From assembly GCF_019457515.1 (NCBI RefSeq), contig NZ_CP080421.1, positions 496,001 to 560,000 on the forward strand: a stretch of 64,000 bases of DNA. Reading direction: 5' to 3'. The translations under genes and the position numbers were made by a program. The notes under the pieces were generated by a model. It saw only the letters and a program-made list of their open reading frames with translations, did no database searches and was not told the origin of the DNA. This document shows positions 9,817 to 19,413 of this stretch, one piece after another (position 1 is the stretch's first letter; every line of letters starts with the position of its first letter). The stretch comes from Shewanella mesophila (GTDB taxonomy: Bacteria > Pseudomonadota > Gammaproteobacteria > Enterobacterales > Shewanellaceae).

Positions 9817-10542
9817 TCAGTGGCTGTGGGGAGAAAACTTGTAACCGACCCCCCACACCGTCTTGACGAGATCACTGGTTGATGGAGTTAACGCTAATTT
9901 AGCCCGCAGCCGATTGATGTGGCTATTTACCGTATGTTCATAGCCAGAATAGGAGTAACCCCATACGGCTTCGAGTAACTGCATTCGGCTAAATACCTGC
10001 TTGGGATGCTGGGCGAGAAACAGTAGTAGATCAAATTCTCGCGCCGTTAGGGCCAAGGCTTGGTCTAGTGCAGTTACCTCTCGGGTACTGCTATCGATCA
10101 CTAAGTCATCAAAGGTGAGGGGCTCGACTTGTGGCGAAAGCTGTCTGCCACGCCGCAGGAGTGCTTTTACGCGTGCCCGCAACTCTAACACGCTAAAGGG
10201 TTTGACTAAGTAGTCGTCAGCGCCCGACTCTAGTCCCAAAACGATATCCGCCTCGCTGTCTTTGGCGGTGATCATCATGCAGGGCAGTAGCTCGCCATTT
10301 TGTCTTAGCTGTTCACATAGCATCAATCCATCTCCATCGGTGAGCATTCTATCGAGCAGCAGTAAGTCGATGCATTTGGCCGACAACACCTGTTTTGCTT
10401 GGTGTAAGGTGCTGGTATGGATCACCTCGTAATTGAGAGACTTCAGATTAAGAGAGATGAGATTGGCAAGATCTATCTCATCTTCAACCAATAAGATGCG
10501 TTGAGGCTGTTCCGTTTGTGTTCCTGGTTTCATCGCTGCCAT
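9817..10542 (-). CDS. OmpR/PhoB-family response regulator
   Basis: DNA-binding response regulator paired with the kinase just downstream. The 241-aa protein has a receiver domain with the acidic pair (VEDE), phospho-acceptor Asp64 in LLLDRMLTDGDG, Thr92 and Lys114 (YLVKPF), followed by a C-terminal winged helix ending VWGVGYKF. A longer frame starts at 10584, but the ATG at 10542 has an AGAGGG Shine-Dalgarno 6 nt away. It lies downstream of two Spondin_N genes in the same direction, which suggests auto-regulation of a four-gene operon. Confidence 0.93.
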   Translation of the reverse strand: MAAMKPGTQTEQPQRILLVEDEIDLANLISLNLKSLNYEVIHTSTLHQAKQVLSAKCIDLLLLDRMLTDGDGLMLCEQLRQNGELLPCMMITAKDSEADIVLGLESGADDYLVKPFSVLELRARVKALLRRGRQLSPQVEPLTFDDLVIDSSTREVTALDQALALTAREFDLLLFLAQHPKQVFSRMQLLEAVWGYSYSGYEHTVNSHINRLRAKLALTPSTSDLVKTVWGVGYKFSPHSH

Positions 10543-10629
10543 GGTAAATCCCTCTGGTTGTCCTTTGAACAGTAGACCAACCATAGAGGGGTTTTATTTC
10601 GTGGTCAGCGAGTTTTTACTCCCGTCAAC

Positions 10630-11352
10630 TTAACGAGTGCGTTTCAATGTGATACGCAGCGTCGGGTTATCAAAGCGGTGCGAAGCGTTAAGGACTGAGT
10701 CCATAAGCCCGTCATCATGACTGATGACCCCTGGGTGGAGGTGGACTCTGTTAACATCATCTCGGTCGGCGTTAAACCCTTCGCCACCGTCAGCAGGGCC
10801 GGGAATGGTTCCTTTTAGTTCACTGTTGGCTTCTGTGCCAGCGTCATAGACAGCTGCCAGCTTTTGCTGCGTATCACCGATGTTCATGGCATCAAGATCG
10901 AGATGATTGAGGCCACTAAAGGCATCATTGGTATTCACCAGCATGGTGAGCACTGCCACTGAAGTCGCGTCTTGGGCTAAGGTGACGGTTAAGGTTTCAC
11001 TGGCTCCAGGGGCAAGTATGCCTTCGCCCGTCGTGAGCGAAGCTATGGTGCCAGCTTGCGCTACAAAGCCAGAACTGTCACCAGATTCAGCTAGTTTTTC
11101 CAACGCATGGCTAGCCATTTCGCCTGTCTGCCAAGGATAATAATCCTTGTCGATAGCCAGCAGCGCTATGGGGGACATGGGTTGGTTTGCGGTGAGATTG
11201 GTGACGGTAATCGTAAACATCTTATCAAGTTCTGGTGTCGGTGGTGGCGTGGAGTCGCTATGGTCGTTGTCTGAACACCCAGCGAGTAGTAAGCCGCCTG
11301 CGACCGCTAACATGGGTAATATTTTGCCAGTGGACTGAGTTAGGTTTGTCAT
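10630..11352 (-). CDS. Spondin_N-domain lipoprotein
   Basis: Predicted secreted lipoprotein of the spondin N-terminal domain family (about 240 aa). It has a signal peptide with lipobox LLAGC at about residue 25, a proline-rich spacer (STPPPTPEL), then the spondin fold. Visible features are the MFTITVTNLT strand, the GEMASHALEKLAESGD block, the DAGTEANSE motif, and the terminal VHLHPGVISHDDG with paired histidines before the last strand. In animals Spondin_N acts in matrix adhesion and binds a metal; the bacterial role is not known. The start is the second of two adjacent ATGs, chosen for GGAGAG spacing. Only about 10 nt separate it from its paralogue upstream. Confidence 0.82.
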   Translation of the reverse strand: MTNLTQSTGKILPMLAVAGGLLLAGCSDNDHSDSTPPPTPELDKMFTITVTNLTANQPMSPIALLAIDKDYYPWQTGEMASHALEKLAESGDSSGFVAQAGTIASLTTGEGILAPGASETLTVTLAQDATSVAVLTMLVNTNDAFSGLNHLDLDAMNIGDTQQKLAAVYDAGTEANSELKGTIPGPADGGEGFNADRDDVNRVHLHPGVISHDDGLMDSVLNASHRFDNPTLRITLKRTR

Positions 11353-11362
11353 CATTACTCTC

Positions 11363-12064
11363 CTATTTCACCGTGACTAGAATTCGGGCGACCGGATTTA
11401 ACCAGCGATGGACGCGACTGTCTAAATCGCTCATGCCGCCATTTAAGTCAGTATCACCGAGTACACCTGGATGAATGTGAACCTTGTCATTGCTGCTCAT
11501 ATCGCTGATCCCCGTTGCATTTGCACCGCCATTACCGCCAGGTGCCGCAGGGATACCTGGCACACCTGGCATGCCTCCGCCGTTAATGATTTCATCGTTA
11601 GCCTCTGTGCCCGCGTCGTAACCATTGAGGTCGATGGTATATGTGCCAGGAGTTGTGGGGATTGCCCAGGAATCTAAACCGACGAAGGCGTCATTGGTGG
11701 GTAAGATCATGGCAACCATTGATAAATGCGTCATGGCTTGGCTGTCGAGCATGATGGCATCAACGCGCTGTCCTGGTGCCATTAAGCCACTGGCTGGATT
11801 ACTAACGGTGATCCCATTGGCGCTTTCAACTAAGGTCATGAGATCGGCAATGTCACCGCCTTCTGCCATCTTTTGCAATGCGCTGCTTGCCATCTCTCCC
11901 ACACTAAATAGATGGGTGTCGCTGTCATGGGCCGCTAGCAAAACAGGGGTAAAGTGATTGCCGTGGGTAAGGTTGTCGATACGAATTTCCAGTTCTGTGG
12001 CCATCGCAGATGTACCGATAAGGCTGCTAAGCAGTAGTGTGCGGTTAAGAGGATTTAGGTTCAT
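11363..12064 (-). CDS. Spondin_N-domain secreted protein
   Basis: Paralogue of the next gene and first in the operon. The 233-aa protein has a cleavable signal peptide (ends SAMATE, about residue 22) rather than a lipobox. The same family blocks follow: LEIRIDNLTHG, GEMASSALQKMAEGGD, NDAFVGLD, DAGTEANDE, a glycine/proline-rich loop, and VHIHPGVLGD before the final strand. The lipoprotein/soluble split of two paralogues suggests one anchored and one released or periplasmic partner. Upstream, about 50-80 bases before the start, two TTATCACAAA / GTTTCACATT half-sites in direct repeat could bind the operon's own OmpR-type regulator; this is a guess. Confidence 0.82.
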   Translation of the reverse strand: MNLNPLNRTLLLSSLIGTSAMATELEIRIDNLTHGNHFTPVLLAAHDSDTHLFSVGEMASSALQKMAEGGDIADLMTLVESANGITVSNPASGLMAPGQRVDAIMLDSQAMTHLSMVAMILPTNDAFVGLDSWAIPTTPGTYTIDLNGYDAGTEANDEIINGGGMPGVPGIPAAPGGNGGANATGISDMSSNDKVHIHPGVLGDTDLNGGMSDLDSRVHRWLNPVARILVTVK

Positions 12065-12345
12065 GGTCTCGCTCCGTTGAATGGTTATTGGTGACTGTGA
12101 TAGTCATCATGGTGGAGAGAGGTCACCTAAGTATCGCCAAATTATCACAAAAGTTTCACATTTGATTTTGAGTCTGTTTTAGGTCGCAAAAAACGAGGAT
12201 TTACGAGCTTTTATTGTTAATTACTGCGCTAAGTCAATGTGCAGTATTGATTGCTCATGCACTCTACTGACTATTTTTGCAACGAGTGAATACAAAGCTG
12301 TGTAATCACCGTGACAAATGAGGTATTTTGGCCTCCCGTAATAGG

Positions 12346-12601
12346 GTCTGTTGAACTTTCAAGGTTATTTTTACCGCGAATTGTTGGATATTCGTACAGG
12401 ATGGCACTTTGTGGTGTCGTTATGCTTTATAAAAAGCTGATAACGCAGTAGAAATGACCAATAATTGCTGCCCGAAGGGGTTGGCTAAAAACGTTTTGCT
12501 CTTTGTTGGGGGAATTTTTCTTAGCGTGCTAGCAGAATTCACTCGTCTCAATTGAAACGCTTTTATATCGAATGAAATTCAACAAGAAAAGCTCTACAGA
12601 C
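12346..12601 (+). mobile_element. MITE, family A, copy 1
   Basis: A 256-bp non-coding element. Its ends GTCTGTTGAACTTT and the reverse complement GTCTGTAGAGCTTT are imperfect inverted repeats. The interior matches copies at 15284 and 26743 (AAGGTTATTTTT, GCGAATTG, AAAAAGCTGA, CAGTAGAAATGACCA, GGCTAAAAACG, GAAATTCAAC). Together with about 280 bp of otherwise featureless DNA it makes up the gap between the spondin operon and the GGDEF-EAL gene. Confidence 0.75.
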
Positions 12602-12648
12602 GCTAGCTTGAATGCGGTTTTGAATCAAACAGGATAGCTGCCACTTAC

Positions 12649-15231
12649 ATGCGTATTAGCAAAAAATTAGTCATCTTTGTTGTAGGTTTTTGCTTACCTG
12701 CAATCATAGCCATTTCATCTTCTCTTAGTGTTTGGTTCGACAATCGTGTCGACGAATTGAAGTACGCCTTTATCGACTCGGAATTGACCGATATTCAGGC
12801 GAAAATAAGTAAAGATCTAAATCAGTTAGAGTTATTCAATAAGATTTATGTGATCCCTATGATCGGCTTAGAAGGTGAGAGTTATGATGCCTTTGAACGG
12901 GTTTGGTTGGCGTCGGGGAGCGCAGAATATTTTCATCTATTTTATATTCAAGATGGCCAAGCCACCGCCTTTTCTCCCGCCTATAGCCAAGTGAGTCATT
13001 TTGATTTGCCAGAGTTACCTGCATCATTATTAGCAGTAGACCAACAAAAAACGGGATTTGTTTTATCTGGTGATAAAGGGTTTATGGTGAGTGTGATCCC
13101 CGTATCCACCACACTGTCGACCGCGGTAGCCAGAAATATTGATAGCAGCTTACTTAACCATTATCAGGCGAGTGATTTTGTAGCGAGTATTGTATTAAAG
13201 CCAGGAGAAGTGACTCCTACTGGTATTCCTTCGTCATCAGGTCCTGAGCAGACATTCAATGTTCCAGGCCTGACTGATAATGAGAAGCTCCATCTTGAGA
13301 TCCATTTTAGTGAGACGATGTTCAATAACATCACTCAGGAGTCCTCACTCGTTATCTACTTAGTTTGGGGGCTTAGTCTACTACTGCTGTTTATCGGCTA
13401 TTTATGGTTAAGGTTTGGGGTCGTAAGGCCATTTAAGCGACTCTTAGCCCAGCTTGCCCAGATTGACCCAACGGCGAAGACATATCAGCCTATTCATGGT
13501 GATGGATGTTCGGAGTTGATGGCCGTCGCCGATCGAGTCAATGGTTTATTGGTGCGAGTATTCCAGCAAAAGGAGCGCTCTAAAACGACGTTGGAAGCGA
13601 TTGTCGAGGCGGTTATTCTCACTGATGCTTGGGCTAAAGTCGTTTATTTAAATCCTCAAGCTGAGCGCTTACTTAAGATTAAGTGTGAAACCGCGGTAGG
13701 TATGGAGATTGATCGGCTCTTCAAGTCTGATCGCTCTATTAATCAGACCTTATTCTCGTTTATGAAAGGGAAGGCCGATTCCCCTTTAGTGAGTAAAGTG
13801 AAGTTTGATAGCCTGTCACCTAAGATCATGCAGCGCAGTATTAGCCATTTACGTAATCCCCGTAACCAAGTTATCGGAACGGTCATTGTGTTGCGTGATA
13901 TTACTCAAGAAGAGCTGCTTAAGCATCAACTTAGACGACGAGCAAACTATGATGCCGTGACGTCACTGCTTAATCGCAGTGCGTTTGAAGAGCGTTTAGC
14001 AGCCTTTAGTCATGATGCTCAGACATTGGCGCTGTGCTATTTCGATCTTGAGCAGTTTAAGCTGATCAATGACTCATGTGGTCATAATGCGGGTGACGCC
14101 ATGCTTAGAATGGTGGCAAAAGCGATGCAATCGAGTGTTGAAGGTGATGTATTATTAGCGCGTTTAGGTGGTGATGAATTTGGCTTAGCACTTAGAGACA
14201 TTGGCGTTGTGGAAGTCGCTCAACAAATAAAACTGATTATTGATGCGGTATCTATGCAAGTGATGGAGCATCAAGGATGTCATTATAAAGTGGGTATCAG
14301 TGTTGGTATCGCCCTCGCTCGAGCGCCTTATATTGTCCCGCAAGAGTTGCTAAAAGACGCCGATATAGCCTGTATCGCTGCCAAACGTAAGGGTAGCAAT
14401 CAAATACATTTCTACGATGATAAAGATAAAGAACTCACGTATCAGCGAAATGCACCTAAATGGGCCGTTCGTATTGCTCAGGCTATCGAACATAACGAGT
14501 TACTACTTTACTATCAGCCTATCAGAGGAATTAGTGGTAATAGTCACCGAAAACGAATGGAGATATTACTGCGTATTCAAGAGCCTTGTGGACGGATATT
14601 ACCTCCGGCGCAGTTTATTGCTGCTGCCGAGCGTTTTAAGTTGATGACTGAGGTAGATAAAGAGGTGATTCGTAAGACTTTCTTATGGCTATCTATGCAT
14701 GAGGAATTATGGAGCGATCACTGCTTGTCGATAAATCTATCTGGCAATAGTCTCGGGGCCGAGGGAATGGTCGATTACATTGTTGGCCAGCTACAACGTT
14801 TTGCTATTCCGAGTCATTGTATCTGCTTTGAGATCACAGAGACCAGTGCGATTCAAAACCATCATCGTGCGATGGAGATGCTAAACCAATTACGTAAACA
14901 GGGCTTCTCATTTGCCCTCGATGATTTTGGTACTGGCTTTGCGTCCTATGGTTATTTGCGCGAATTACCTGTTAATTATGTCAAAATTGACGGCTGTTTT
15001 ATCAAGACTCTTGCCAGTAACGCTAAAGATTATGCCATCGTTAAGTCTATTCATGATGTGTGTCGGGTCATGGGGATAGAAACGGTTGCCGAATTCGTCG
15101 AGAATCAAGAGATTATCGACAGACTCGAATCGATAGGGATCAATTATGCTCAGGGTTATGCTATCGGTCGGCCTAAGAGTTTAGACAGTTACCAGACATA
15201 CGAGCAAAGTGACACACGGTTGCTAGCTTAA
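12649..15231 (+). CDS. Membrane PAS-GGDEF-EAL cyclic-di-GMP signalling protein
   Basis: Inner-membrane protein that makes and/or breaks c-di-GMP, 860 aa. Domains in order: membrane segment (about 7-27), periplasmic sensor (about 30-235), second membrane segment (LVWGLSLLLLFIGYLWL), HAMP, PAS (about 310-425), GGDEF (motif GGDEF intact at about residue 508), EAL (about 605-850). The RxxD inhibitory site before GGDEF is missing its Arg. The EAL signature reads EIL, but the catalytic Glu, the NLSGN Asn, FEITET, the DDFGTGFASY acidic pair and the VKIDG Lys are present, so phosphodiesterase activity is plausible. It stands alone between two MITEs. Confidence 0.93.
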   Translation: MRISKKLVIFVVGFCLPAIIAISSSLSVWFDNRVDELKYAFIDSELTDIQAKISKDLNQLELFNKIYVIPMIGLEGESYDAFERVWLASGSAEYFHLFYIQDGQATAFSPAYSQVSHFDLPELPASLLAVDQQKTGFVLSGDKGFMVSVIPVSTTLSTAVARNIDSSLLNHYQASDFVASIVLKPGEVTPTGIPSSSGPEQTFNVPGLTDNEKLHLEIHFSETMFNNITQESSLVIYLVWGLSLLLLFIGYLWLRFGVVRPFKRLLAQLAQIDPTAKTYQPIHGDGCSELMAVADRVNGLLVRVFQQKERSKTTLEAIVEAVILTDAWAKVVYLNPQAERLLKIKCETAVGMEIDRLFKSDRSINQTLFSFMKGKADSPLVSKVKFDSLSPKIMQRSISHLRNPRNQVIGTVIVLRDITQEELLKHQLRRRANYDAVTSLLNRSAFEERLAAFSHDAQTLALCYFDLEQFKLINDSCGHNAGDAMLRMVAKAMQSSVEGDVLLARLGGDEFGLALRDIGVVEVAQQIKLIIDAVSMQVMEHQGCHYKVGISVGIALARAPYIVPQELLKDADIACIAAKRKGSNQIHFYDDKDKELTYQRNAPKWAVRIAQAIEHNELLLYYQPIRGISGNSHRKRMEILLRIQEPCGRILPPAQFIAAAERFKLMTEVDKEVIRKTFLWLSMHEELWSDHCLSINLSGNSLGAEGMVDYIVGQLQRFAIPSHCICFEITETSAIQNHHRAMEMLNQLRKQGFSFALDDFGTGFASYGYLRELPVNYVKIDGCFIKTLASNAKDYAIVKSIHDVCRVMGIETVAEFVENQEIIDRLESIGINYAQGYAIGRPKSLDSYQTYEQSDTRLLA

Positions 15232-15283
15232 GGTTTGTGCTTTCTACTTATCTATGTGAATTTAGGGATTATTGCTTATATAA

Positions 15284-15554
15284 CCTAGGGCCTGTTGATC
15301 TTTTAAGGTTATTTTTGCAGCGAATTGCCTTGTATTTATACAGGGCAGAAGCTCTCTGCTGTAGTTATTCTACATAAAAAGCTGAGAACCCAGTAGAAAT
15401 GACCACCAAACGCAGCCCTAAGGGGGCGGCTAAAAACGTGTTATTCCTTGTTAAGTGAATTTTGCTTAGATGACTAGGCTGCAATCCACTCGCCTCGATT
15501 AAAGCGTTTTTGTCTCGAATAAAATTCAACCAACAAAGATCAACAGGCCTTAGG
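15284..15554 (+). mobile_element. MITE, family A, copy 2
   Basis: A 271-bp non-coding element, same orientation as copy 1. The termini CCTAGGGCCTGTTGATCTTT and the reverse complement of the right end, CCTAAGGCCTGTTGATCTTT, differ at one position. The interior repeats the blocks listed for copy 1. It lies between the GGDEF-EAL gene and the purD terminator. Confidence 0.8.
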
Positions 15555-15620
15555 CAAGATGAGACTTATTCATCAGGTCTAGTGATAGGCAATTTAGAGA
15601 GATGCGTAAGTAAAGACGTA

Positions 15621-15647
15621 AAAAAACCGGCCAGTGACCGGTTTTTA
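15621..15647 (-). terminator. Rho-independent terminator after purD
   Basis: Hairpin AAAACCGG/CCGGTTTT followed on the minus strand by a T-run, 16 bases past the purD stop. Confidence 0.85.
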
Positions 15648-15662
15648 TAACTGTGCTGTATT

Positions 15663-16955
15663 TTAGCTTTCGCGGGCGATAGCACGGTAGGCTATATCGG
15701 TGCGGAAATACACATCGTCCCAGTGAATTTGATCGACTAAGGCGTATGCCGATTGCTGTGCTTCTGTCACTGTGTTGCCTAACGCCGTTGCGCATAACAC
15801 GCGGCCGCCATTAGTAACCACATGCCCCTCTTTCATGCAGGTGCCCGCATGGAACACTTTAGCGTCATTATTGCCTAGCGTTAGCCCATCAATCACATCG
15901 TGCTTGCGGTACGCATCTGGGTATCCGCCTGCGGCTAAAACCACACCAACGGCCGCGCGCGAATCAAACTCGGCAGTGACTTGGTCTAGCTCGCCACGAG
16001 TGGCGGCTAAGCAAAGCTCAACTAAGTCAGATTTAAGACGCATCATGATAGGTTGAGTTTCTGGATCGCCAAAACGGCAGTTGTATTCAAGTACCTTAGC
16101 GCTGCCATCGGGTGAAATCATCAAGCCTGCATAGAGAAAGCCTGTGTAGACATTGCCTTCAGCCGCCATGCCATCCACGGTTGGTCGAATAACATTGGCT
16201 ATCGTCCAATCGTGGACCGCCTGGGTGACAACCGGCGCTGGAGAATAGGCGCCCATACCGCCCGTGTTAGGGCCATGATCGCCATTGTCACGCGCTTTAT
16301 GATCTTGGCTGGTGGCCATGGCAAGAATGTTGTGCCCATCGACCATCACGATGAAACTGGCTTCTTCACCTTTTAAAAACTCTTCGATCACTACCCGGGA
16401 ACCAGCTTCACCAAACATGTTACCCGCTAGCATATCTTCAATTGCGGCGTCTGCTTCACTTTGGTCTTGGGCGATAATCACCCCCTTACCCGCAGCTAGG
16501 CCATCGGCTTTGATGACGATTGGATAGCCAGTACTCGCGGTGACTTCAACGACATAAGCTTTGGCTGGTTCAATCTCGGTAAAGTTTGAGTAGGCCGCGG
16601 TTGGGATGTTGTGACGAGCTAAGAAATCTTTAGTGAATGCTTTAGAAGACTCTAACTGAGCTGCGCCTTGGGTTGGGCCAAAAATAGGCAGACCAGCTTC
16701 GTTAAATGCATCGACAACCCCAAGTGATAATGGCACTTCTGGGCCGACTATCGTGAGTTCAATCTTGTTTGATTGAGCAAACTCAACTAATGCATTGATC
16801 TCTTCAACGTTAATGGCGACGTTTTCTAATTTTGGCTCTAGAGAGGTACCTGCGTTACCTGGTGCAACGAAGACTTTTTCAACTTGTGCTGATTGGGCAG
16901 CTTTCCACGCTAACGCATGTTCGCGACCGCCACCACCAATAACCAATACTTGCAT
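15663..16955 (-). CDS. purD: Phosphoribosylamine-glycine ligase (GARS)
   Basis: Second step of purine synthesis, joining glycine to phosphoribosylamine with ATP. The 430-aa protein starts MQVLVIGGGGREHALAW, shows the ATP-grasp motifs (VIKADGLAAGKGV, EEFLKGEEAS) and the RFGDPETQ signature, and has the normal family length. It follows purH with an 85-bp gap that contains a terminator-like hairpin, so readthrough may set the purD:purH ratio. Secure. Confidence 0.98.
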   Translation of the reverse strand: MQVLVIGGGGREHALAWKAAQSAQVEKVFVAPGNAGTSLEPKLENVAINVEEINALVEFAQSNKIELTIVGPEVPLSLGVVDAFNEAGLPIFGPTQGAAQLESSKAFTKDFLARHNIPTAAYSNFTEIEPAKAYVVEVTASTGYPIVIKADGLAAGKGVIIAQDQSEADAAIEDMLAGNMFGEAGSRVVIEEFLKGEEASFIVMVDGHNILAMATSQDHKARDNGDHGPNTGGMGAYSPAPVVTQAVHDWTIANVIRPTVDGMAAEGNVYTGFLYAGLMISPDGSAKVLEYNCRFGDPETQPIMMRLKSDLVELCLAATRGELDQVTAEFDSRAAVGVVLAAGGYPDAYRKHDVIDGLTLGNNDAKVFHAGTCMKEGHVVTNGGRVLCATALGNTVTEAQQSAYALVDQIHWDDVYFRTDIAYRAIARES

Positions 16956-17002
16956 CTTGATCCATCCCTCTAATTATAAAATGATTATGTTCTTTTAACG
17001 AA

Positions 17003-17028
17003 AAAAGCAGCCAAAGTAGGCTGCTCTA
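17003..17028 (-). terminator. Intra-operon terminator-like hairpin between purH and purD
   Basis: AGCAGCC/GGCTGCT stem at 17006-17025 followed on the minus strand by TTTTTT. It lies 12 bases past the purH stop and about 50 bases before purD, so it should cut part of the transcript before purD. Confidence 0.7.
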
Positions 17029-17040
17029 ATCTAATGGTGA

Positions 17041-18630
17041 TTAATGACGGAAGTGACGCATGCCAGTAAATACCATTGCCATACCGTGCTCATCTGCAGC
17101 GGCAATGATCTCTTCGTCACGAATCGAACCACCTGGCTGGATGATGCAGCTGATACCCGCAGCTGCTGCAGCATCGATACCATCACGGAATGGGAAGAAA
17201 GCATCGGATGCCATAACAGAACCAACCACTTCGAGGTTTTCGTCAGCGGCTTTAATGCCTGCGACTTTGGCGCTGTATACGCGGCTCATTTGGCCAGCGC
17301 CAACACCAATGGTCATGCTGTTTTTGGCATAGACAATGGCGTTTGATTTTACAAACTTGGCCACTTTCCAGCAGAACATCAGATCTTTCATTTCGGCTTC
17401 GGTCGGTTGACGTTTTGATACCACTGTGACATCGGCTTGACTCACCATACCTTGGTCACGGTCTTGCAGCAGTAGGCCACCGTTGACACGCTTGTAGTCT
17501 AGGCTGGTGGTCTTAGCGTTCCACTGGCCGCACTCTAGCAGGCGCACATTGGCTTTAGCTGCAACCACCTCACGTGCGGCTTGGCTCACACTTGGCGCGA
17601 TGATCACTTCAACAAACTGACGTTCAACAATCGCGCTCGCGGTTGCTGCATCAAGCTCGCCATTAAAGGCGATAATGCCACCAAAGGCTGAGGTTGGGTC
17701 GGTCTGATAAGCGCGGTTGTAAGCGTCAAGCAGGTCGCTGCCAATGGCTACGCCACATGGGTTAGCGTGTTTCACGATAACGCAGGCTGGCTCGTCGAAT
17801 TCTTTCACGCACTCAAGTGCGGCGTCAGTATCGGCAATATTGTTATAAGACAGGGCCTTACCTTGCAATTGTACAGCGCTAGCCACTGAGGCTTCGTCAA
17901 TATTGAGATCCACATAGAAAGCGGCGCTCTGATGGCTGTTCTCGCCGTAGCGAAGATCTTGTTTCTTCACTAGCTGGGTATTGTAAGTGCGAGGGAACTT
18001 AGAATCATCGTGGCACTCATCTTTGCTGTGCGCTGGCACCATAGTTCCGAAGTAGTTGGCGATCATGCCGTCATATGCAGCTGTGTGCTCAAAAGCAGCA
18101 ATGGCTAGGTCAAAACGGGTTTCAAGCGTCGTGCTACCTTCATTGGCCTGCATCTCTGCAATGACGCGGCCGTAATCGGCTGCGTTCACAATGATGGTCG
18201 TGTCTTTATGGTTTTTAGCGGTCGAGCGCACCATAGTTGGGCCACCAATATCGATGTTCTCAACGGCATCGGCTAAGGTGCAGCCCGTTTTTGCGACGGT
18301 TTCGGCAAATGGGTATAGGTTTACGGCAACCAGATCGATAGGCTTAATGGCATTCTGTTCCATGACTATCTCATCGATACCGCGGCGCGCTAAAATGCCG
18401 CCGTGCACTTTAGGGTGCAAGGTCTTAACGCGACCATCCATGATCTCAGGGTGACCAGTGTAGTCAGAGACTTCAATGACAGGCACACCGTTGTCTGCTA
18501 GTAGGGCAGCGGTGCCACCAGTAGAGAGCAGTTCAACACCTTGAGCATGCAGGGCTTGTGCAAACTCTAGGATTCCGGTTTTATCAGAAACGCTTAGCAG
18601 CGCGCGACGAATAGGTCTGGCATTATTCAT
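17041..18630 (-). CDS. purH: Bifunctional AICAR transformylase / IMP cyclohydrolase
   Basis: Performs the last two steps to IMP. The 529-aa protein begins [18 protein letters not shown] (cyclohydrolase/MGS-like domain, about 1-200, with STGGTAALL and [14 protein letters not shown]), then the AICAR transformylase domain with [22 protein letters not shown] and the C-terminal QPGGSIRD and [11 protein letters not shown] ending typical of PurH. It is the first gene of the purHD unit and has a 5' leader with a long inverted repeat (see 18662-18724). Secure. Confidence 0.98.
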   Translation of the reverse strand: MNNARPIRRALLSVSDKTGILEFAQALHAQGVELLSTGGTAALLADNGVPVIEVSDYTGHPEIMDGRVKTLHPKVHGGILARRGIDEIVMEQNAIKPIDLVAVNLYPFAETVAKTGCTLADAVENIDIGGPTMVRSTAKNHKDTTIIVNAADYGRVIAEMQANEGSTTLETRFDLAIAAFEHTAAYDGMIANYFGTMVPAHSKDECHDDSKFPRTYNTQLVKKQDLRYGENSHQSAAFYVDLNIDEASVASAVQLQGKALSYNNIADTDAALECVKEFDEPACVIVKHANPCGVAIGSDLLDAYNRAYQTDPTSAFGGIIAFNGELDAATASAIVERQFVEVIIAPSVSQAAREVVAAKANVRLLECGQWNAKTTSLDYKRVNGGLLLQDRDQGMVSQADVTVVSKRQPTEAEMKDLMFCWKVAKFVKSNAIVYAKNSMTIGVGAGQMSRVYSAKVAGIKAADENLEVVGSVMASDAFFPFRDGIDAAAAAGISCIIQPGGSIRDEEIIAAADEHGMAMVFTGMRHFRH

Positions 18631-18661
18631 TTTGGGTACAGGGTCCAGTAGTTATTTTTAA

Positions 18662-18724
18662 GGATCTTTCGGAAAGCAGAACAGTTCACCGTGGGTAACG
18701 GCTTGCTATGCTTTCCAAAAGTCC
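18662..18724 (-). promoter_or_regulatory. Long imperfect inverted repeat in the purH leader
   Basis: GGATCTTTCGGAAAGCA (18662-18678) and the reverse complement of TGCTTTCCAAAAGTCC (18709-18724) pair over about 16 positions with one bulge and one or two mismatches. The structure lies 32 bases before the purH start, with a smaller CCGT...ACGG element in its loop. It may be an attenuator or a structured 5' UTR. No PurR operator was recognised. Confidence 0.4.
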
Positions 18725-18858
18725 CTCAATTATTGTTACTGTCCATCGCGGCGCGCGTATTTTAACGTAAAATGGTGTGCCACGCTGTTTTTTTCTGCGC
18801 GATTTCACAATACGCCTAAGCGAACAAGCACCCTATGATAAAATCCGCATAATAACCC

Positions 18859-18890
18859 TTGACCTTAGATTTAACTCTAAGGTTTATACT
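18859..18890 (+). promoter_or_regulatory. MerR/ZntR-type promoter-operator with 20-bp spacer
   Basis: TTGACC (-35, 18859-18864) and TATACT (-10, 18885-18890) are 20 bp apart. This is too long for normal sigma-70 use and is the hallmark of MerR-family promoters. Inside the spacer CCTTAGA-N6-TCTAAGG (18863-18882) is a perfect dyad. The ZntR-type gene starts 42 bases later, so the locus should be autoregulated and metal-induced. Confidence 0.85.
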
Positions 18891-18931
18891 TAAGATATTC
18901 GACAACCATATAAACCCCAATTGGATGATTT

Positions 18932-19411
18932 ATGTATCGCATTGGTGAGCTATCAAAAGCGTGTGATGTCAAAGCTGACACACTCAGGTTCTACGAAAAG
19001 CATGGTTTGCTGTCACCCTCGATGCGAACCGAGGCGGGCTATCGCATGTATACCGAGAGTGATGCTGAGCGACTACGTTTTATCCTACGAGCGAAAGCCG
19101 TGGGCTTTACACTCGCCGAGATAACTGAGTTGTTGTCAATCGAGCTGGATAAGTCCAATTGGGCCTGCGCCGATGTCAAAGGCATGGTCGATATAAAGCT
19201 CGAACATGTCGAGGCCAAAATCGCCGAACTCAATTATTTTAGAGAGTCATTGCAGCGTCTGTCCGATGCCTGTTGTGGTGGCCCTGAAAGCGCAGAACAT
19301 TGTTCGATCCTCGAGGCGCTAGAATCCAATTCAGCCGAGGTGAAGTGTGAGAACCATACACATCAACATACATCAACAGAATACAAAGCAAGTTGTAAGG
19401 TGAAGGGTTAA
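18932..19411 (+). CDS. zntR: MerR-family metal-responsive regulator (ZntR/CadR-like)
   Basis: Metal-sensing activator that untwists an overlong promoter when bound to Zn(II) or a similar ion. The 159-aa protein has the MerR winged helix at the N-terminus (MYRIGELSKACDVKADTLRFYEKHGLL), a long dimerisation helix containing a Cys (NWACADVK), and the metal loop CCGGPESAEHCS matching ZntR. The tail is rich in His and Cys (KCENHTHQHTSTEY...SCK), unlike E. coli ZntR, and could add metal sites. It starts 2 nt before the exporter gene and shares its promoter. The exact metal (Zn, Cd, Pb or Cu) is not certain. Confidence 0.9.
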   Translation: MYRIGELSKACDVKADTLRFYEKHGLLSPSMRTEAGYRMYTESDAERLRFILRAKAVGFTLAEITELLSIELDKSNWACADVKGMVDIKLEHVEAKIAELNYFRESLQRLSDACCGGPESAEHCSILEALESNSAEVKCENHTHQHTSTEYKASCKVKG

Positions 19412-19413
19412 CT

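Noticed and set aside
18640..18860. PurR operator upstream of purH
   Set aside because: No match to the ACGCAAACGTTTGCGT type was found on either strand.
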